The notes: generated from the letters alone by a model not told the origin. Counted from the first letter of the stretch, positions 1-11,331 are shown. The stretch is 64,000 nt of DNA from Lathyrus oleraceus (GCF_024323335.1 NC_066583.1:417644031-417708030); one strand, 5' to 3'. Made by a program: numbers and translations.

Positions 1-2101
1 CATCCATGGCAGAAGTTGTTTGAAGCCATTCCAAGCTATTGCGAGCCAAAGAACCTTCACCAACCATCATTTGGAGGTCCATAGGGGAGCTGTTTCGTGC
101 TTACAACACCAAAACAACACTGTTTCTCCATTGGATTCAAAAATAAGTAAGATTTCGAATTCTCTTTTTTCCAAAATCATGGTATGTAATGCGTAGATCT
201 CTTTATCCTGATCACACTGAGCTTTGAATGGTTGAAAATGGTTTGGTATTTTGCAAGTTATGTTGAGTTGAAGTTTCACATCCAAACTTGTTTTTGCTTA
301 TTTCTTTTTGTTTAACTTGATTTGATGAAAATGGAGTTTGGAATGTTGATGGGTGTTGCTTGATGATCATTTGTGTGTGTTCAATTGGTATTTTTGGGAC
401 CTTTTGGGTTTTCTGGAAAAATCACGTTGAAGGTGATGAAGAACACCTTGCTGTTTTTGGTTGCTGCGTTTTTCCTGCGGATTTTCTTGCGACCTTCATA
501 GCCAGCCGCGGATTTTCCTGCGGATTTCATGTGTTAGGGTTTCGCCTGGGCCGCGCCTCTTTTCCATTTGAAACCGACCAATCACGTTATTTCATTTTCT
601 TTGCCAAAACGCGGTCGTTTGGATTAGTGGATGGCTTATTTACAAAAATGCCATTCGTGGCATGTGACACATTGAATTAAGTTATTTCTTTTCCATTTTA
701 ATTTCATTTGATCATCCAACTTGCAAAAATCATAACTTGTTCATTTTAATTCCAAATTTCATGGGATTTTTTGCATCATGTTCATCACGATCTCTAGTTT
801 TTTATCATATTTTTTCCAGATTTTTTTGATGAGTGGATTTTAACTGGTATTAGGGTTTGTGACATGTATGCATTTTTTTGTACACTTTGCCAAAACATTT
901 GTGAAATGGTGATACTTTATCCAATGGCTCCCAAATTTTTTGTGCTTAAACTAGACACACTCATGGTGATTTTGGTGTAGAGTTTGTGAATTTATCATTG
1001 CTGGTTTGTGAGATATGATTTTCTGAATTAGGGTGTGACAATTTGTGTCACACCATTGATGTCCAACTTGATGATTTTCATTACCATGCTTTTTGACCTC
1101 AAATTGATCTGATTTTTTGCATGAACCTACTCTTGTATGTCTAGTTTACATGTGAATTTTCTTGGAATTATTTGAGGCATTTCCTAATTGTTTGGGAATT
1201 TCTCCCCTGTTTGGTCTTATGTTGACTTTTTGTGACACATGTTCCCATTTCATTTGTGCAATTCTCATACTTTATTAGATGGACATGAAATTTTACATGA
1301 GATAACTAGACATCCTCATCTTTGCCATGGTTTTAGTCCCATTCATTTCTCATATGCTATCACTGATTTATGATTTTTCTAAGTTGGTGCATGTTTGGTT
1401 GACTTCTTTGAGTATGTTCAAAATTGCTTTGACTTTCTGATTTTCATTGACTGCCTTCCACTTGTCCAAATGAGCTGAAATTTGACATGCTTACCATGCT
1501 GTGGGTTGTGATTGACCATAATTTATTTGGTGATTTTTGGAAATGTTTGAGATTGATTTTGAGTTAAGTCTTGCTGTTGACTTCTATGAGCTTCTGTTTG
1601 CAACACTTTGACCTAAATTGTTCATGAAATGATGATGATGATTGATATGAATGTGAAACCAATTGGAATTGATTCTTGATTGTTTGAACATGATTTTGGA
1701 TGCTTGCCTTTTGCTGTTTTGACTTTTTCATTCTCTTTTGACCCTAGGCTTGTCCTAGTGGTTCTGTTACTCACCTTTGAGCTCATGTTTTCAGGTTGAC
1801 CAACAAATGACCAATGAGGCCAATTCTTTTGATTGAGCTTGCTTAAATATCATTGTCTAACTTGTTTGTTTTGTAGGTGGCCTGGCTCACATGCCTTAAG
1901 CCCTGTGCCTTGCACATTTATCTGCTTGTGCTGACTGTTAACCTTTGTTTCCTTCTGATTTAACTTTGACTTGTATACTAACTGTGCTTGACTGATTTCA
2001 GGTACTTTAGTTGCTTTTAGTTCCTTGTGAACTTTGCTTTGCTTTGCTTGATAAGCAATTTGCATTGAGGTATACCTTTCTATCTTCATGTAGTCTGGAA
2101 G

Positions 2102-2124
2102 ACCTGGCCTGTTACTTGGCCAGG
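2102..2124 (+). repeat. LTR hairpin
   Basis: CCTGGCC and GGCCAGG flank TGTTACTT, a perfect 7-bp stem, repeated in the other LTR near 15066-15088. Confidence 0.6.
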
Positions 2125-2615
2125 CAACTGTCTGAAGCCCTCCTTAAGAGGCAATGTTTGTGACTGTTTATTTTTGTCCTTGCATAGAGTCAAAGACCTC
2201 CTAAGTGAAGAGGCAATTGGCAGAACCAAGGGATAAGCAACCTATGCCCTGCTATTCAGTGTGTCTTCTGTTTTGCTCACACCACTGTGTTGATGCACTA
2301 CAGATAAAAACCCAAGATCTTGTACAATTGTACAGTTGAGTCAGCTTTAAATGTGTAGAAGGGTTCCCACTTTCTGAACCCACACATTCTTGTCTTGAGC
2401 TCTCCCAGGCCAGGGATAAGAGCTGTGAAGTCTTATCTTCACTCACCTTTCATCTGCTTCACCTTAGCCCCTCAATGGCAAGGTTAAGAGCACATTCACC
2501 CAGTTCCAGAGGTTTGTTTGTTGAGGTTGATATGACCCCTCGACTAAAACCTAACCCTTGTTTGAGCCACTTGCTTGTGTATAGTGTGTGCTATCTGTGT
2601 TTGTATGTTTGTTTG

Positions 2616-2765
2616 ACTTGCTTCCTGTGCAAGTTAGGGTTAGTTTAGACTTGCTTCCTGTGCAAGTTAGGTTTTGCTTGGCTTGCTTCCTGTGCAAGTT
2701 AAGTGTGTGTGTGGCTTGCTTCCTGTGCAAGTCATGTTTAGGATAGGCTGGCTCCCTGTGCCAGT
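2616..2765 (+). repeat. Five tandem hairpin units of about 33 bp in the LTR
   Basis: Units begin near 2616, 2649, 2681, 2714 and 2747. Each has a 5-6 bp stem around a loop T(T/C)CCTGT. Units 1-2 have ACTTGC/GCAAGT, units 3-4 GCTTGC/GCAAGT, and unit 5 GCTGGC/GCCAGT, where both arms changed together. The array is copied in the 3' LTR near 15579-15728. Confidence 0.8.
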
Positions 2766-2889
2766 TAGCTAGAAACCTTAACTTAGGGATGATTTTGCAT
2801 GATAACATCTAGGCTCGAGTCGTAGTCTCCCTAGTTGTGTCTCCCTCTGTTATCTGGTTAGGCTAGTCCTTTGTCCCTCTGTAGGGGAA

Positions 2890-2948
2890 CTACGTCGCCC
2901 TGATCCTCATACCAGATGAGGTACGTAGGCAGGAGATGAGCTGATCTC
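2890..2948 (+). other. Structured LTR module, copy 1
   Basis: Outer stem CTACGT (2890-2895) with ACGTAG (2923-2928). Inner hairpin CCTCAT (2905-2910) with ATGAGG (2916-2921). A second hairpin GAGAT/ATCTC follows. Same layout as the other copies listed; the 3' LTR repeats it near 15853-15911. Confidence 0.7.
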
Positions 2949-3199
2949 TCCGGGCGCCCGAGTCTTTATTTTGTCCTGTTGTGTGCTTGGAAGCTGATGT
3001 AAGTCCATCGAGTGGCAGTTAGGTTCCAGTGTGCGTGTGGTTAGTTCGGATGCTGATGTAAGTCCAGTGATTGGCATTTGGGCTCCATGTTTGCCTTCTT
3101 GCGTGTGTTTCGGTTCGGATGCTGATGTAAGCCCAGTGATTGGCATTCAGGCTCCACGTTTGCCTTTGCTAGTGTTTGTTTGTGTGCGTGTCAGCCGAG

Positions 3200-3261
3200 C
3201 TACGAATGCTCTGATTCTTCTCTCGTCCGAGAAGATACGTATGCATAGGATGCGACATCCT
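3200..3261 (+). other. Structured LTR module, copy 2
   Basis: Outer TACG/CGTA, inner hairpin CTTCTC (3217-3222) with GAGAAG (3229-3234), then AGGATG-CGA-CATCCT (3247-3261), a perfect 6-bp stem, followed by GCGAGC. Stem sequences differ from copy 1 while pairing is kept. Repeated in the 3' LTR near 16163-16224. Confidence 0.72.
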
Positions 3262-3452
3262 AGCGAGCATGTGTCGTTTCCCCAGTCCGAACTACTTCGA
3301 CTCTGATGTCTATGCCTGATAGACTAAGTAGGCCCAGGACAGATATCCTGCCGAGTCAGTTTCAGTCAGTTTCTTGTGTCTCTTTCAGCCAGTGTGTATG
3401 TGTGTGTGAGCAGTGTTTTAGCAACCATTTTCCTTCCTTTTGTGCGTGGATC

Positions 3453-3468
3453 CCGTAGAGTACTACGG
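3453..3468 (+). other. U5 hairpin with AGTA loop
   Basis: CCGTAG-AGTA-CTACGG, perfect 6-bp stem, followed by GATGCGTAGGGGTGCTAATA. It lies about 185 bp before the LTR end. Equivalent hairpins with other stem sequences occur in every LTR family in the window. Confidence 0.75.
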
Positions 3469-3654
3469 ATGCGTAGGGGTGCTAATACCTTCCCTTCGCA
3501 TAACCGACTCCCGAACCCATTCTCTTTGGTCGCGAGACCATGTCTTTTCCAGGTTTACTCTGAGCGTTTCCTTTCCCTCTTTTGGGATAAATAACGCACG
3601 GTGGCGGCTCTGTTGTTCTTGTTTTCCCGCCGGTTTTTCGCGTGATGCGACAGC

Positions 3655-3671
3655 TGGCGACTCTGCTGGGG
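3655..3671 (+). other. Primer binding site
   Basis: TGGCGACTCTGCTGGGG starts two bases after the LTR's terminal CA. It is complementary to a CCA-ending tRNA 3' end of tRNA-Arg type, the primer described for Ogre elements. tRNA identity is from knowledge of the family and not checked here. Confidence 0.85.
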
Positions 3672-4803
3672 ATCATAGAGAAGTTGACCTATGCTGGTCC
3701 ATCTTCCCTGAGCGAGTCTCTCCTAGCGCTCTCTAGGTTGGGGTTTTGGTTGCTGTTTGCTGTTATATTTATTGCATTCATTTGTATATATGTGCATTTA
3801 TTGTTTGCCTTTGTTGTGTGCATTAATGTTTGCATTCATTCATATTCCTCTGCTGGCTGTGCTGTGTTTCTCTGTTTGGGGTGGGGATTACTCGAGGTAA
3901 AAGGCCCAATACCCAGGCTATGAGTGAGATCTAGGATACTTAGGAATAGAGTGATTCATGGGAAGCGGGTGGTATTGCGCCACTTAGCGGAACATTGATA
4001 TCACGAGCAGTTCAGACCATGGTGGGATATTATCGTTACATACTTCAGGTGTGTATATGATGGTATTCTGCGAAAGGTTATTTATGCTGCGTTTCTCTTC
4101 GACTTTACCCTGGCCTAGATAACACCCGTGAGTGAGGAGGGTTTGATCATTACAGGTACAGTTGCTGATTGGTTGGTGACGTGTTGGTGACTCTTGGTAC
4201 TGATGGTGACTGTGAATTATGGGGCATTTATTTCTGGGACGCCAGAGTTCTGTCCGTGGTTTATCAGCGGGTTCCGTTTATTTCGGATCCCCGGGCTGAG
4301 TTGAGAGTACTTGTTCAGAGGATCTGTTTGTCACCCGTTCAGTGGTTGTTCCTGCGAAGATAGTAATATAATCTCCGGTTCCGTTTATTTCGGAACCCCC
4401 CAAGTTGGATTTATGGTGACTTGATCCCACAGATATGACTGGTTCAGAGAAGTGTTGGGCTTTCAGATGACTTGGTGGCACAAGGGCCTGCATTCATGCA
4501 TTTGCATCATATCATCTCGCATTCATCTGCATTCAACTCATGTCTGTCCGTACTCAGGGTCTATTATTTTTTAACTAAGACTCAGGTTGAGAGACATCCG
4601 GATGTTAAAAAATTTGTTGACGAAATTCTATCTGTCTCAATGAAACCAGGAAAAAAAAGAGGACTGAATATTCCTAGTACGGACAGACATTGCATGTGTG
4701 AGTCATACTAACCCATTTGCTGTTTTGTAGGTTCCAGTAATTCAACCGGTGCGCATAGCTTGTCTGTTCAGATAACCTGCTGGGGGTCAACAAATTCAAG
4801 CTG
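3672..4803 (+). other. Untranslated leader of the Ogre element
   Basis: About 1.1 kb between PBS and the gag-like ORF with no recognisable coding sequence. Autonomous Ogre elements carry an extra ORF1 between the LTR and gag; no trace of it is seen here, so it has been lost. Holds two GTTCCGTTTATTTCGGA-like repeats (about 4273-4290 and 4379-4396). Confidence 0.6.
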
Positions 4804-6096
4804 ATGGATCTTCTCAACGCCGATATCCTTGAACTGAAAGGGATGATGGGGGAGTTGTTCAGTGTTGTGCAAGGGCTTGCCTTGGGACAGAAAGCCATGT
4901 CTGAAAGATTGGAAAGGATCGAGAAATGGCTGATAGTGGAGAAAGTCCAGGGGAAGGCTCCGTCCTCCGAAGTGAACAAATCTTCTGGTACCGTAGCAAA
5001 GGAACCCTCCGACAGTGGTCCATTTAAGAAGAAGGTTGAGCTAGTTGGTGTGCCCGCAAAGAAGGAACGCAGTAAGGATCGTTATCATCCTTATGCTGCC
5101 ACTGTAACCACTCCTGTCAGCAAATCACCTGCTCAACAGCAACAACTGCCACCTCAACAGAAGACACCGGGAGCTAAGAGCCAGGTGAAGAAGAAGAAAG
5201 AGGATCGTCAGTTTGAGGAACCACCCGTGACTTACGCCCTTCTGTTCCAAAGGTTGATGGATCTTGCTTTAGTACGGCCAAGGATATTGATTCCCCTAGA
5301 ACGGCAGAAAAGGCCACCAAACTATGATGAGAATGCCAAGTGCGAGTTTCACTCTGGGGCACCCGGACACAACATTGAGGGCTGTAGAGCTTTTAAGCAT
5401 GTCGTCCAGGACATGGTGGACTCCGAGACCATTAACTTGGCCCAGAGTATGAAGGGGGATGTCAACCCTGTGCCCAGAAAGGGTCCTGTAAAAGTCAAGA
5501 TGGTGAAGAAGGCCAAGAAAGGATTGGAGATGACTGAGGAGGATCAGCTAAAGGTTCCAATGGTTGTGGTCCCAAAACCTCTGGAGCAGGATGGAGTTTT
5601 CCCTGTTAGTGATAATTCTTGTGCGATCGTCACCATAGAGGGAAGTGTATTGATGAAAGACACGACCCAGAAGATGAAGGAAGTAGAAATGGACGATGTA
5701 AGGTGTGGAGCACCCCGTCTGGCAGTTGAAACCGTCCAGGTAGAGAAGGCCCTTGTTGCTGAGAAAGAGAAGAAGTTGTCCATTTCTTCTTATAAGCAAG
5801 CTCTGGAAGTGGTGAAGAACAAAGAGGCGCAAGGCTGGGGAAGGATCATTGACATCGTGATAAAAGCAGACATGTTTGGGGTCGGTTATCAGCCGGATCA
5901 AGAGTCGTCTAGACCAAATAGAGGATGTCGCCCACCATACACCTTCGTCAGTGCAGGGATGTTGGATCCTGGTCATGCCCGTTCAGTGGGTGAAGATGTT
6001 GACAGCAACCGCGAGCTTGAGGCGTGGATAAAGTCGTGCGTACCAGGCAACTGGAAGGCCTCCAAAAGCATCACTGTCACTCATCCAGGAGTGTAG
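4804..6096 (+). CDS. Gag-like protein, internally deleted
   Basis: Intact 430-codon ORF. Residues 1-45 form a leucine/methionine-rich probable coiled coil like the N-terminus of legume Ogre gag. A basic region with KVELVGVPAKKERS and a Q/P-rich tract follows, then a CCHC-like knuckle CEFHSGAPGHNIEGC (about residues 180-194) and a basic linker. The tail (WGRIIDIVIKADMFG; SCVPGNWKAS) resembles the stretch just before the intron-like spacer in related elements. The capsid core and an aspartic protease D-S/T-G motif are absent, so this is a shortened gag-pro fusion. It starts at the first ATG of the frame. An open 430-codon frame beside a shattered pol suggests it was maintained until recently or simply not yet mutated. 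Confidence 0.75.
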   Translation: MDLLNADILELKGMMGELFSVVQGLALGQKAMSERLERIEKWLIVEKVQGKAPSSEVNKSSGTVAKEPSDSGPFKKKVELVGVPAKKERSKDRYHPYAATVTTPVSKSPAQQQQLPPQQKTPGAKSQVKKKKEDRQFEEPPVTYALLFQRLMDLALVRPRILIPLERQKRPPNYDENAKCEFHSGAPGHNIEGCRAFKHVVQDMVDSETINLAQSMKGDVNPVPRKGPVKVKMVKKAKKGLEMTEEDQLKVPMVVVPKPLEQDGVFPVSDNSCAIVTIEGSVLMKDTTQKMKEVEMDDVRCGAPRLAVETVQVEKALVAEKEKKLSISSYKQALEVVKNKEAQGWGRIIDIVIKADMFGVGYQPDQESSRPNRGCRPPYTFVSAGMLDPGHARSVGEDVDSNRELEAWIKSCVPGNWKASKSITVTHPGV

Positions 6097-6384
6097 TATT
6101 TCTGTGTTTTAATCTTGTTTGTATGAAAGCCATACGTTTTGCCCGAAGCGTACTGGTCCATTGTAAGGGCCACCTCATGTGTTTCATTTTGCAACATTTT
6201 GCATCAGTAATAAATGGATGTTTTTTGTAATTAAAAGCGGCGTTCCCTGTTTTTCACTTTTTGCAGTTTTAAAAAATAAAATAAAAATGGCAATGTTTTA
6301 TTTTCCTTCCTTTTGATTCGTTTGGTTCCGACCACAAAAGTGATTACCCTCCTGATCTCATCGATAACAATTTGGTTATACCTC
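6097..6384 (+). other. Intron-like spacer between gag-pro and RT
   Basis: A/T-rich non-coding stretch with polypyrimidine tracts and CACTTTTTGCAG (6256-6267), which could be a 3' splice site. Ogre elements are known to have an intron here. Equivalent spacers occur at 31642-31920 and, on the minus strand, 58700-58953. Confidence 0.55.
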
Positions 6385-8183
6385 TATATGACTTCGACAA
6401 TCCAAGCTATCATGCCGAAGAAGAAGGCGCAGAAGATTGTGATCAGCTGGAATTAGCCAGGTTGTTGAAACAAGAGGAGAAGGTGATTCAACCGCACGAG
6501 AAGAGAGTCAAGTTTGTCATCCCAGGTACCGCCGAGGTCAGAAGGGAAAGTGAAAGTTGAGGCCGCTTCAGAGGCAAGTCGAGAACAGAATGGTAGCCCT
6601 GTTAGAAGAGCAGGTTGATACGTATGCCTGATTGTATTTAGATACACCAGGGCGGAATACCAATGTCCTGGGGCACGAGCTACCCTTAAGAGAAGACTGT
6701 CCTCCAGTGAAGCGGAAACTGGTGCTGAAAGATGAGAAGGTGTATGGACCACCAAGATGTGAACAGAGCTAATCTGAGGGATGAATTCCCGGTACTTCAC
6801 AATGAGGTATTGGTTGATTATATGGCTCAGGTCTCAGTGTTTATCTTCATGGATGGCTTCTTGGCCAAAACCAGATTGAATTGTTGCCATATGATATGAA
6901 GTAAACCAGGTCCATCACACAAGGGGCACCTTCTTGTTCTAAGTTGACGTCGTTCTGTCACATGAGGCCGGTGCCACGTATCAGAGGTCTACGGTGACTT
7001 TGTTTCATGATATGATTCATCGTGAAAGCAAATGCCATGTTGATGACATGATGGCAAAGTCCCAAGCAGAACAGGGGCATCCGGTGGACTTGGGGCAAGT
7101 TGGTTGATTGGTTGAGATAACTCACACTGTTGAGCCCGAGTCAGTACACTTAGGGGGTGTTGTTCATCAAGCTACCGAGACTTGTTGTGAGTAAATCAGA
7201 AGAATCAAGATTGATCCTGCAAAAAAAAAAAAAAAAAAAAAAAGGGGATAAATTGCAGGAACTTCTGATTCCGATGCTTCCCAGGGGGATGATTGTTAAT
7301 CTGGTACTCGGCAGCCCTCGAGGGGTCTATGAGGTGCGTACTGAGTCAGCATGGCTAGTCTTGTCGAAAAGAGTATGCAATTTACCTAAGCAAAAAGTTT
7401 ATCGACGGTGAAACAATACACTCACTGTTCGAAAAAACTTGATGTACTTTGGCATAGGCTGCTCGCCGACTGAGACAGTGTATGCTGATTCATACCACTT
7501 CGTGTATATCCAAAATGGATTTGGCTAGGTATGTGTTTGAAAAGCTAGTAGCAACCCATGAAAGGTTATCAACCAAGGAAGTTTGAGGTCCCTGATGAGG
7601 ACATCTCGAGGTACTCAAATCGAAAGATTGAGAGTGACCGATCCCGGAGGAGGGGCCTGGCCCTGAATCCGAACGGATTCAGATGTCTGATGGGGAAGTT
7701 AGAGTAAAAGAGGTAGTGCTTCCCGGATAACTTTTAAATGCACCAACGATGGTGACCGAACATAAAGTCTGTATCGTGGGTGTCGAACCTTGGGATGTGC
7801 ATCTACCTGGGGCAGTGTCTTCCACACAGATGTATGAGAAATCAGAGAACGCTAAATGGATAAGGACTCGGTATGACACGTTAAGCCCAACTGAGGAGAG
7901 AGGGCTGACAGTTACTTGTCGTGGGGCGTTGTACCCAGTGAATGAAGCGCATTGTTGACTGAGAAGTGTGACCTCGAGCGTACCACGTGGAGGAATTGGT
8001 TGAAAAGGATCCTTCCTTCTCAAGACGATCATAGGGCAAATGGATAAACAGTTATGAGTGTCTCATTCGTGGTCAAGAAGGTTTTCTCAGACCAGACCAT
8101 GTGGTTGATGATCGCGGATGACGACGATTTTCCATTCCCTGTGAATGCGGACGCAGTTAGAAAATACTTCGTGAAGGAGACCC
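6385..8183 (+). pseudogene. Pol remnant: RT, RNase H and integrase fragments
   Basis: Recognisable fragments in shifting frames: a pre-RT acidic segment (ELARLLKQEEKVIQPHEK, about 6450-6505), an RT segment with FMDGF (about 6765-6895), an RT catalytic-box relic with VDDMMAKSQ (about 6965-7070), an RNase H relic with SKRVCNLPKQK (about 7360-7400) and the integrase C-terminal end (FPFPVNADAVRKYF, about 8128-8172). Many stops and frameshifts separate them and the integrase core is missing. The element cannot make its own enzymes. A 24-base A run lies at 7221-7244. Confidence 0.85.
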
Positions 8184-9300
8184 GCTGGACGAAAAGAATA
8201 AAGAGTCCAGGCAAAAAAGGGGCATCCCGGCGAACCAAGAAAAAAGAGAAAAAAGGTTCGGGCAAAAGTTAGGGATAATAAAAGAAAAGAACGGTACACC
8301 CGGCAAGTTGAAAACCCGCGAGGGCGACTTGGGCAAAAAAGGGTATCCCGGTGGACTGAAACCCGAAAGGGCGGTCCAGGCAAAAGAGGGAATGAAACGA
8401 ACAACTGCGTCCAGCATGATCGTTTTTGCTCATGATGACTTGGATAATCTCCGACAGAGACCGATCGGAAGCGTCTCGTTCAGAAGACAGAAAGTGTGGA
8501 AAGTCTCGAGGACATATGAGGTGTAACCGAATTGGAACCCGATGAGATCACGGTTCCGCATTGCCAATAGGATAGATTTTTTCCTTTGTGCGCAATCACC
8601 TCTTTCCAGGTTTTGCTTCTTGTGTGTTGCTCAATTCTGAGCCATCTTTTTGTTTCAGTCAATAAAGTGTGTGTTCAGTCAAATAGTTTTGTTTTTGTTT
8701 TCATTACCGCTTTGATTACGAAAACATCCGTTCGTTTTGATAAAGAATACTTGCATTTTGAAACATAGAGGTCCTTTCCGACGCATGCTTGTGAGATTAA
8801 AATCTGGAAATCTTACTCGGAAGTTTTGAGTGACCTAAGTGTAAAAATATTGAAACACCTGAAGGCGTACCTGGGGCACGCTTTTATCTGACGATTTCTG
8901 ATGCAGGTACTGTTAGATATCTTCATTCACTTACCGGTGGTACTGTGAACCCTCGTTGACAAAAATCCTGGCAGAGCCTGATCAGGGGCAAGGGATAGTT
9001 GAACGGTGAAAAGACAGTGAAGGATTACGACGACGGTTCTGGAAAGTTAATCAAGAAGACTCTTCAAAGTCTGATGATTGGAAAGTTTGTATGAATACCA
9101 GGAGTTCGATCCCCGTGGAGTACGGACGAGATTGGGAATACAAGATGATGGAGCAGAAAAGTCCAGAAGCGTCTGGAAGTTCGTAAAAGAGGAAAGCCGA
9201 CACTATGGGTGGACGATGGATGCCGCAGTTCGGCGACTCGACAGGTGTTCCGTGTCTAATAAGCTGTATTTCCCCAGTAGGTGTGAGAGCGTTACCTCCA
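8184..9300 (+). other. Post-pol non-coding region
   Basis: Starts with purine-rich repeats carrying GGGCATCCCGG, CCCG(A/C)(A/G)AGGGCG and GGCAAAA motifs (8190-8400). The same signature follows pol in the nested element at 33085-33300. No coding sequence recognised. Confidence 0.6.
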
Positions 9301-10480
9301 TAACAGATTTGAGATCAGTGTCTCCTCAGCAAGCCTGAAGGTTGCCGTATCCCCAGCGGAGTTGTGATTGTTTTCCAAGTCTGAAGCTGTCTTCCCAGCA
9401 GAGGTTGTGTTGATGGTTTTTCCCCAGCAAAGGTTTGTCTTTCCCCAGCAGGATGGGAGTTGACATGGTTATAGGATCCCCAGTACAGTTCCTGGAGTTC
9501 CCCGGTGTTGTCTCTGGAGGAGACGTGTGTTTATGCATTCATCATTTAGATAAGCATAGCATATCGCATCATTAGTGCATAGCATTCCCATGATCATGGG
9601 GGCATTGTGTAAAATAAAAATAAAAAACAAAAAAAAACTCATGCATCAACATTGCAAACATATCCATTAGCCCTAGGCCGTGGTGATCAGCCGAGTTTGG
9701 GTTGTTGGAAAGAGTTTAGCATCGCGCCATTGGATCGGTTTCAGAATTGGGTTCATCAGCATGATTGAGAGGTTGGTGTTTTCCCAACAAGTGATTCCTC
9801 AGTCGAGTGGGTATCCCCAGCAGTGTTAATCCCCAATTGTTAGCGTCTTGCCAGCTTGGGTCTGTTTCCCTAGCGGAGGTGGGTGTGTCTGGTCTTTCCA
9901 TATAGAGCCAACCCCTTAAGCAGAAAGTGTCTATCCTTTCCTGCCATTTCCCCACTGAGATACGTCCTCGTGGATGACGGTTGTTTCCGTTCCCTCCCCA
10001 CACGGGATGAGTTTTCCCTATTGAGTTCTTTCCTCATTAGGGTGAGTCTTGGTTCAGTCTGCCTTTTTGGATCGATCCTAAATTGGCTTCTTGTTGACTA
10101 TCTCTTGTGCTGCTCTGGGGCATAAATGAATAGTCGCTCACTAACCGGCGCTCATTCATTTCATCCTCAGCGGAATTTGTTGGCTCCTACCTACGAACCG
10201 GTAGCTGTAAGTCCTTTCCTTACGGTCTTCTACCCACTACCCGGTGGTTGTAAATCCTTTTTCTCACTCTGTCTCTCAGCAGATCGTTTGTTGGCCTCTA
10301 CCTACAACCCGGTAGTTGTAAGTCCTATCTTTGTGGTTTTCTACCTACTAGCTGGTAGTTGTAAAATCCCACTTTCATCCCCTTGGTGGAGTTAACCCTG
10401 TGTGTTCATCCTATGCATGACTGGTTACTTTTCCGTGGTTTTCTGCCTACTAACCGGTAGATGTAATCCCCTCTTTGCAG
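9301..10480 (+). repeat. CCCCAGC-rich and CTACC/GGTAG repeat region
   Basis: At 9345-9500 and 9780-9990 short units recur around (T)CCCCAGCA(G/A). From about 10187 to 10470 a second motif appears about five times: CTACC, a 6-8 base loop ending in ACC, then GGTAG(T/C)TGTAA, able to form short hairpins. This matches the variable repeat-rich segment between pol and the 3' LTR of Ogre elements. Confidence 0.65.
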
Positions 10481-10756
10481 TTATCAGTATCCGGTTTGTG
10501 ATATTGATATTCTTTCCCCTCTGGATACTTGCCTTGATCAAGCAGTATTGTCCCCATTGGGTCTTCCCCTTCTTTTTTGGATACTTGCTCCGAATAAGCA
10601 ACTTTATCCTCTTTTGATTGGTCATCTTTTGCATACCTAGTCTGGTACCCAGATGCCTTTCTTTTCGGTCGATTATTCATTTAACAACCTACAACCCGGT
10701 TATGGATAATCTTCCATGCGAGTGTATTATCTACGTTTTGACGGCTATAGATAATA

Positions 10757-11331
10757 TGTACTTATGTCTTCCCGGTATTCAGACCGAAGAAGTTTCCGAC
10801 GATCAGGTCGATGTACTTATGTTTTTTCCGGTATTCAGACCGAAGAAGTTTCCGACGATCAGGTCGATGTACTTATGATTTTTCCGGTATTCAGACCGAA
10901 GAAGTTTCCGACGATCAGGTCGATGTACTTATGTTTTTCCGGTATTCAGACCGAAGAAGTTTCCGACGATCAGGTCGATGTACTTATGTCTTCCCGGTAT
11001 TCAGACCGAAGAAGTTTCCGACGATCAGGTCGATGTACTTATGTTTTTTCCGGTATTCAGACCGAAGAAGTTTCCGACGATCAGGTCGATGTACTTACAA
11101 TTTTTCCGGTATTCAGACCGAAGAAGTTTCCGACGATCAGGTCGATGTACTTATGTTTTTTCCGGTATTCAGACCGAAGAAGTTTCCGACGATCAGGTCG
11201 ATGTACTTATGATTTTTCCGGTATTCAGACCGAAGAAGTTTCCGACAATCAGGTCGATGTACTTATGTTTTTTCCGGTATTCAGACCGAAGAAGTTTCCG
11301 ACGATCAGGTCGATGTACTTATGGCACTCAG
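10757..11331 (+). repeat. Tandem array, ten units of 55-56 bp
   Basis: CCGGTATTCAGACCGAAG begins units at 10772, 10828, 10884, 10939, 10994, 11050, 11106, 11162, 11218 and 11274, each ending near GTCGATGTACTTATG. Units are almost identical; differences cluster in the T-rich joint. Diverged half-units continue to about 11530. The unit has no stop codon in several frames and its length is not a multiple of three, so long overlapping + frames cross it; these are by-products. Tandem arrays in Ogre 3' regions are known seeds of satellite DNA. Confidence 0.95.

Larger units (their letters stand above)
1..3652 (+). repeat. 5' LTR (partial) of the first Ogre element
   Basis: Direct copy of the right part of 11712-16618, ending in CA at 3652. 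It holds no credible gene: open frames here recur in the second copy and match nothing. Internal structure includes a 7-bp hairpin at about 2102-2124, five tandem hairpin units (2616-2765), three units of 60-70 bp built on GCTGATGTAAG (about 2990-3186), two copies of the structured module (2890-2948, 3200-3261) and the U5 hairpin (3453-3468). Confidence 0.93.

Noticed and set aside
360..680. 106-codon frame repeated at 13323-13643
   Set aside because: It is present twice because both LTRs carry it; no domain, no start context, and LTRs are not expected to encode protein.
4674..4979. Minus-strand frame overlapping the gag-like ORF
   Set aside because: Shadow of the + strand gag-like frame.
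7221..7244. Run of 24 A as a possible retrogene poly(A) tail
   Set aside because: It lies inside the pol remnant with RT-like sequence before and RNase H-like after; no target duplication seen.
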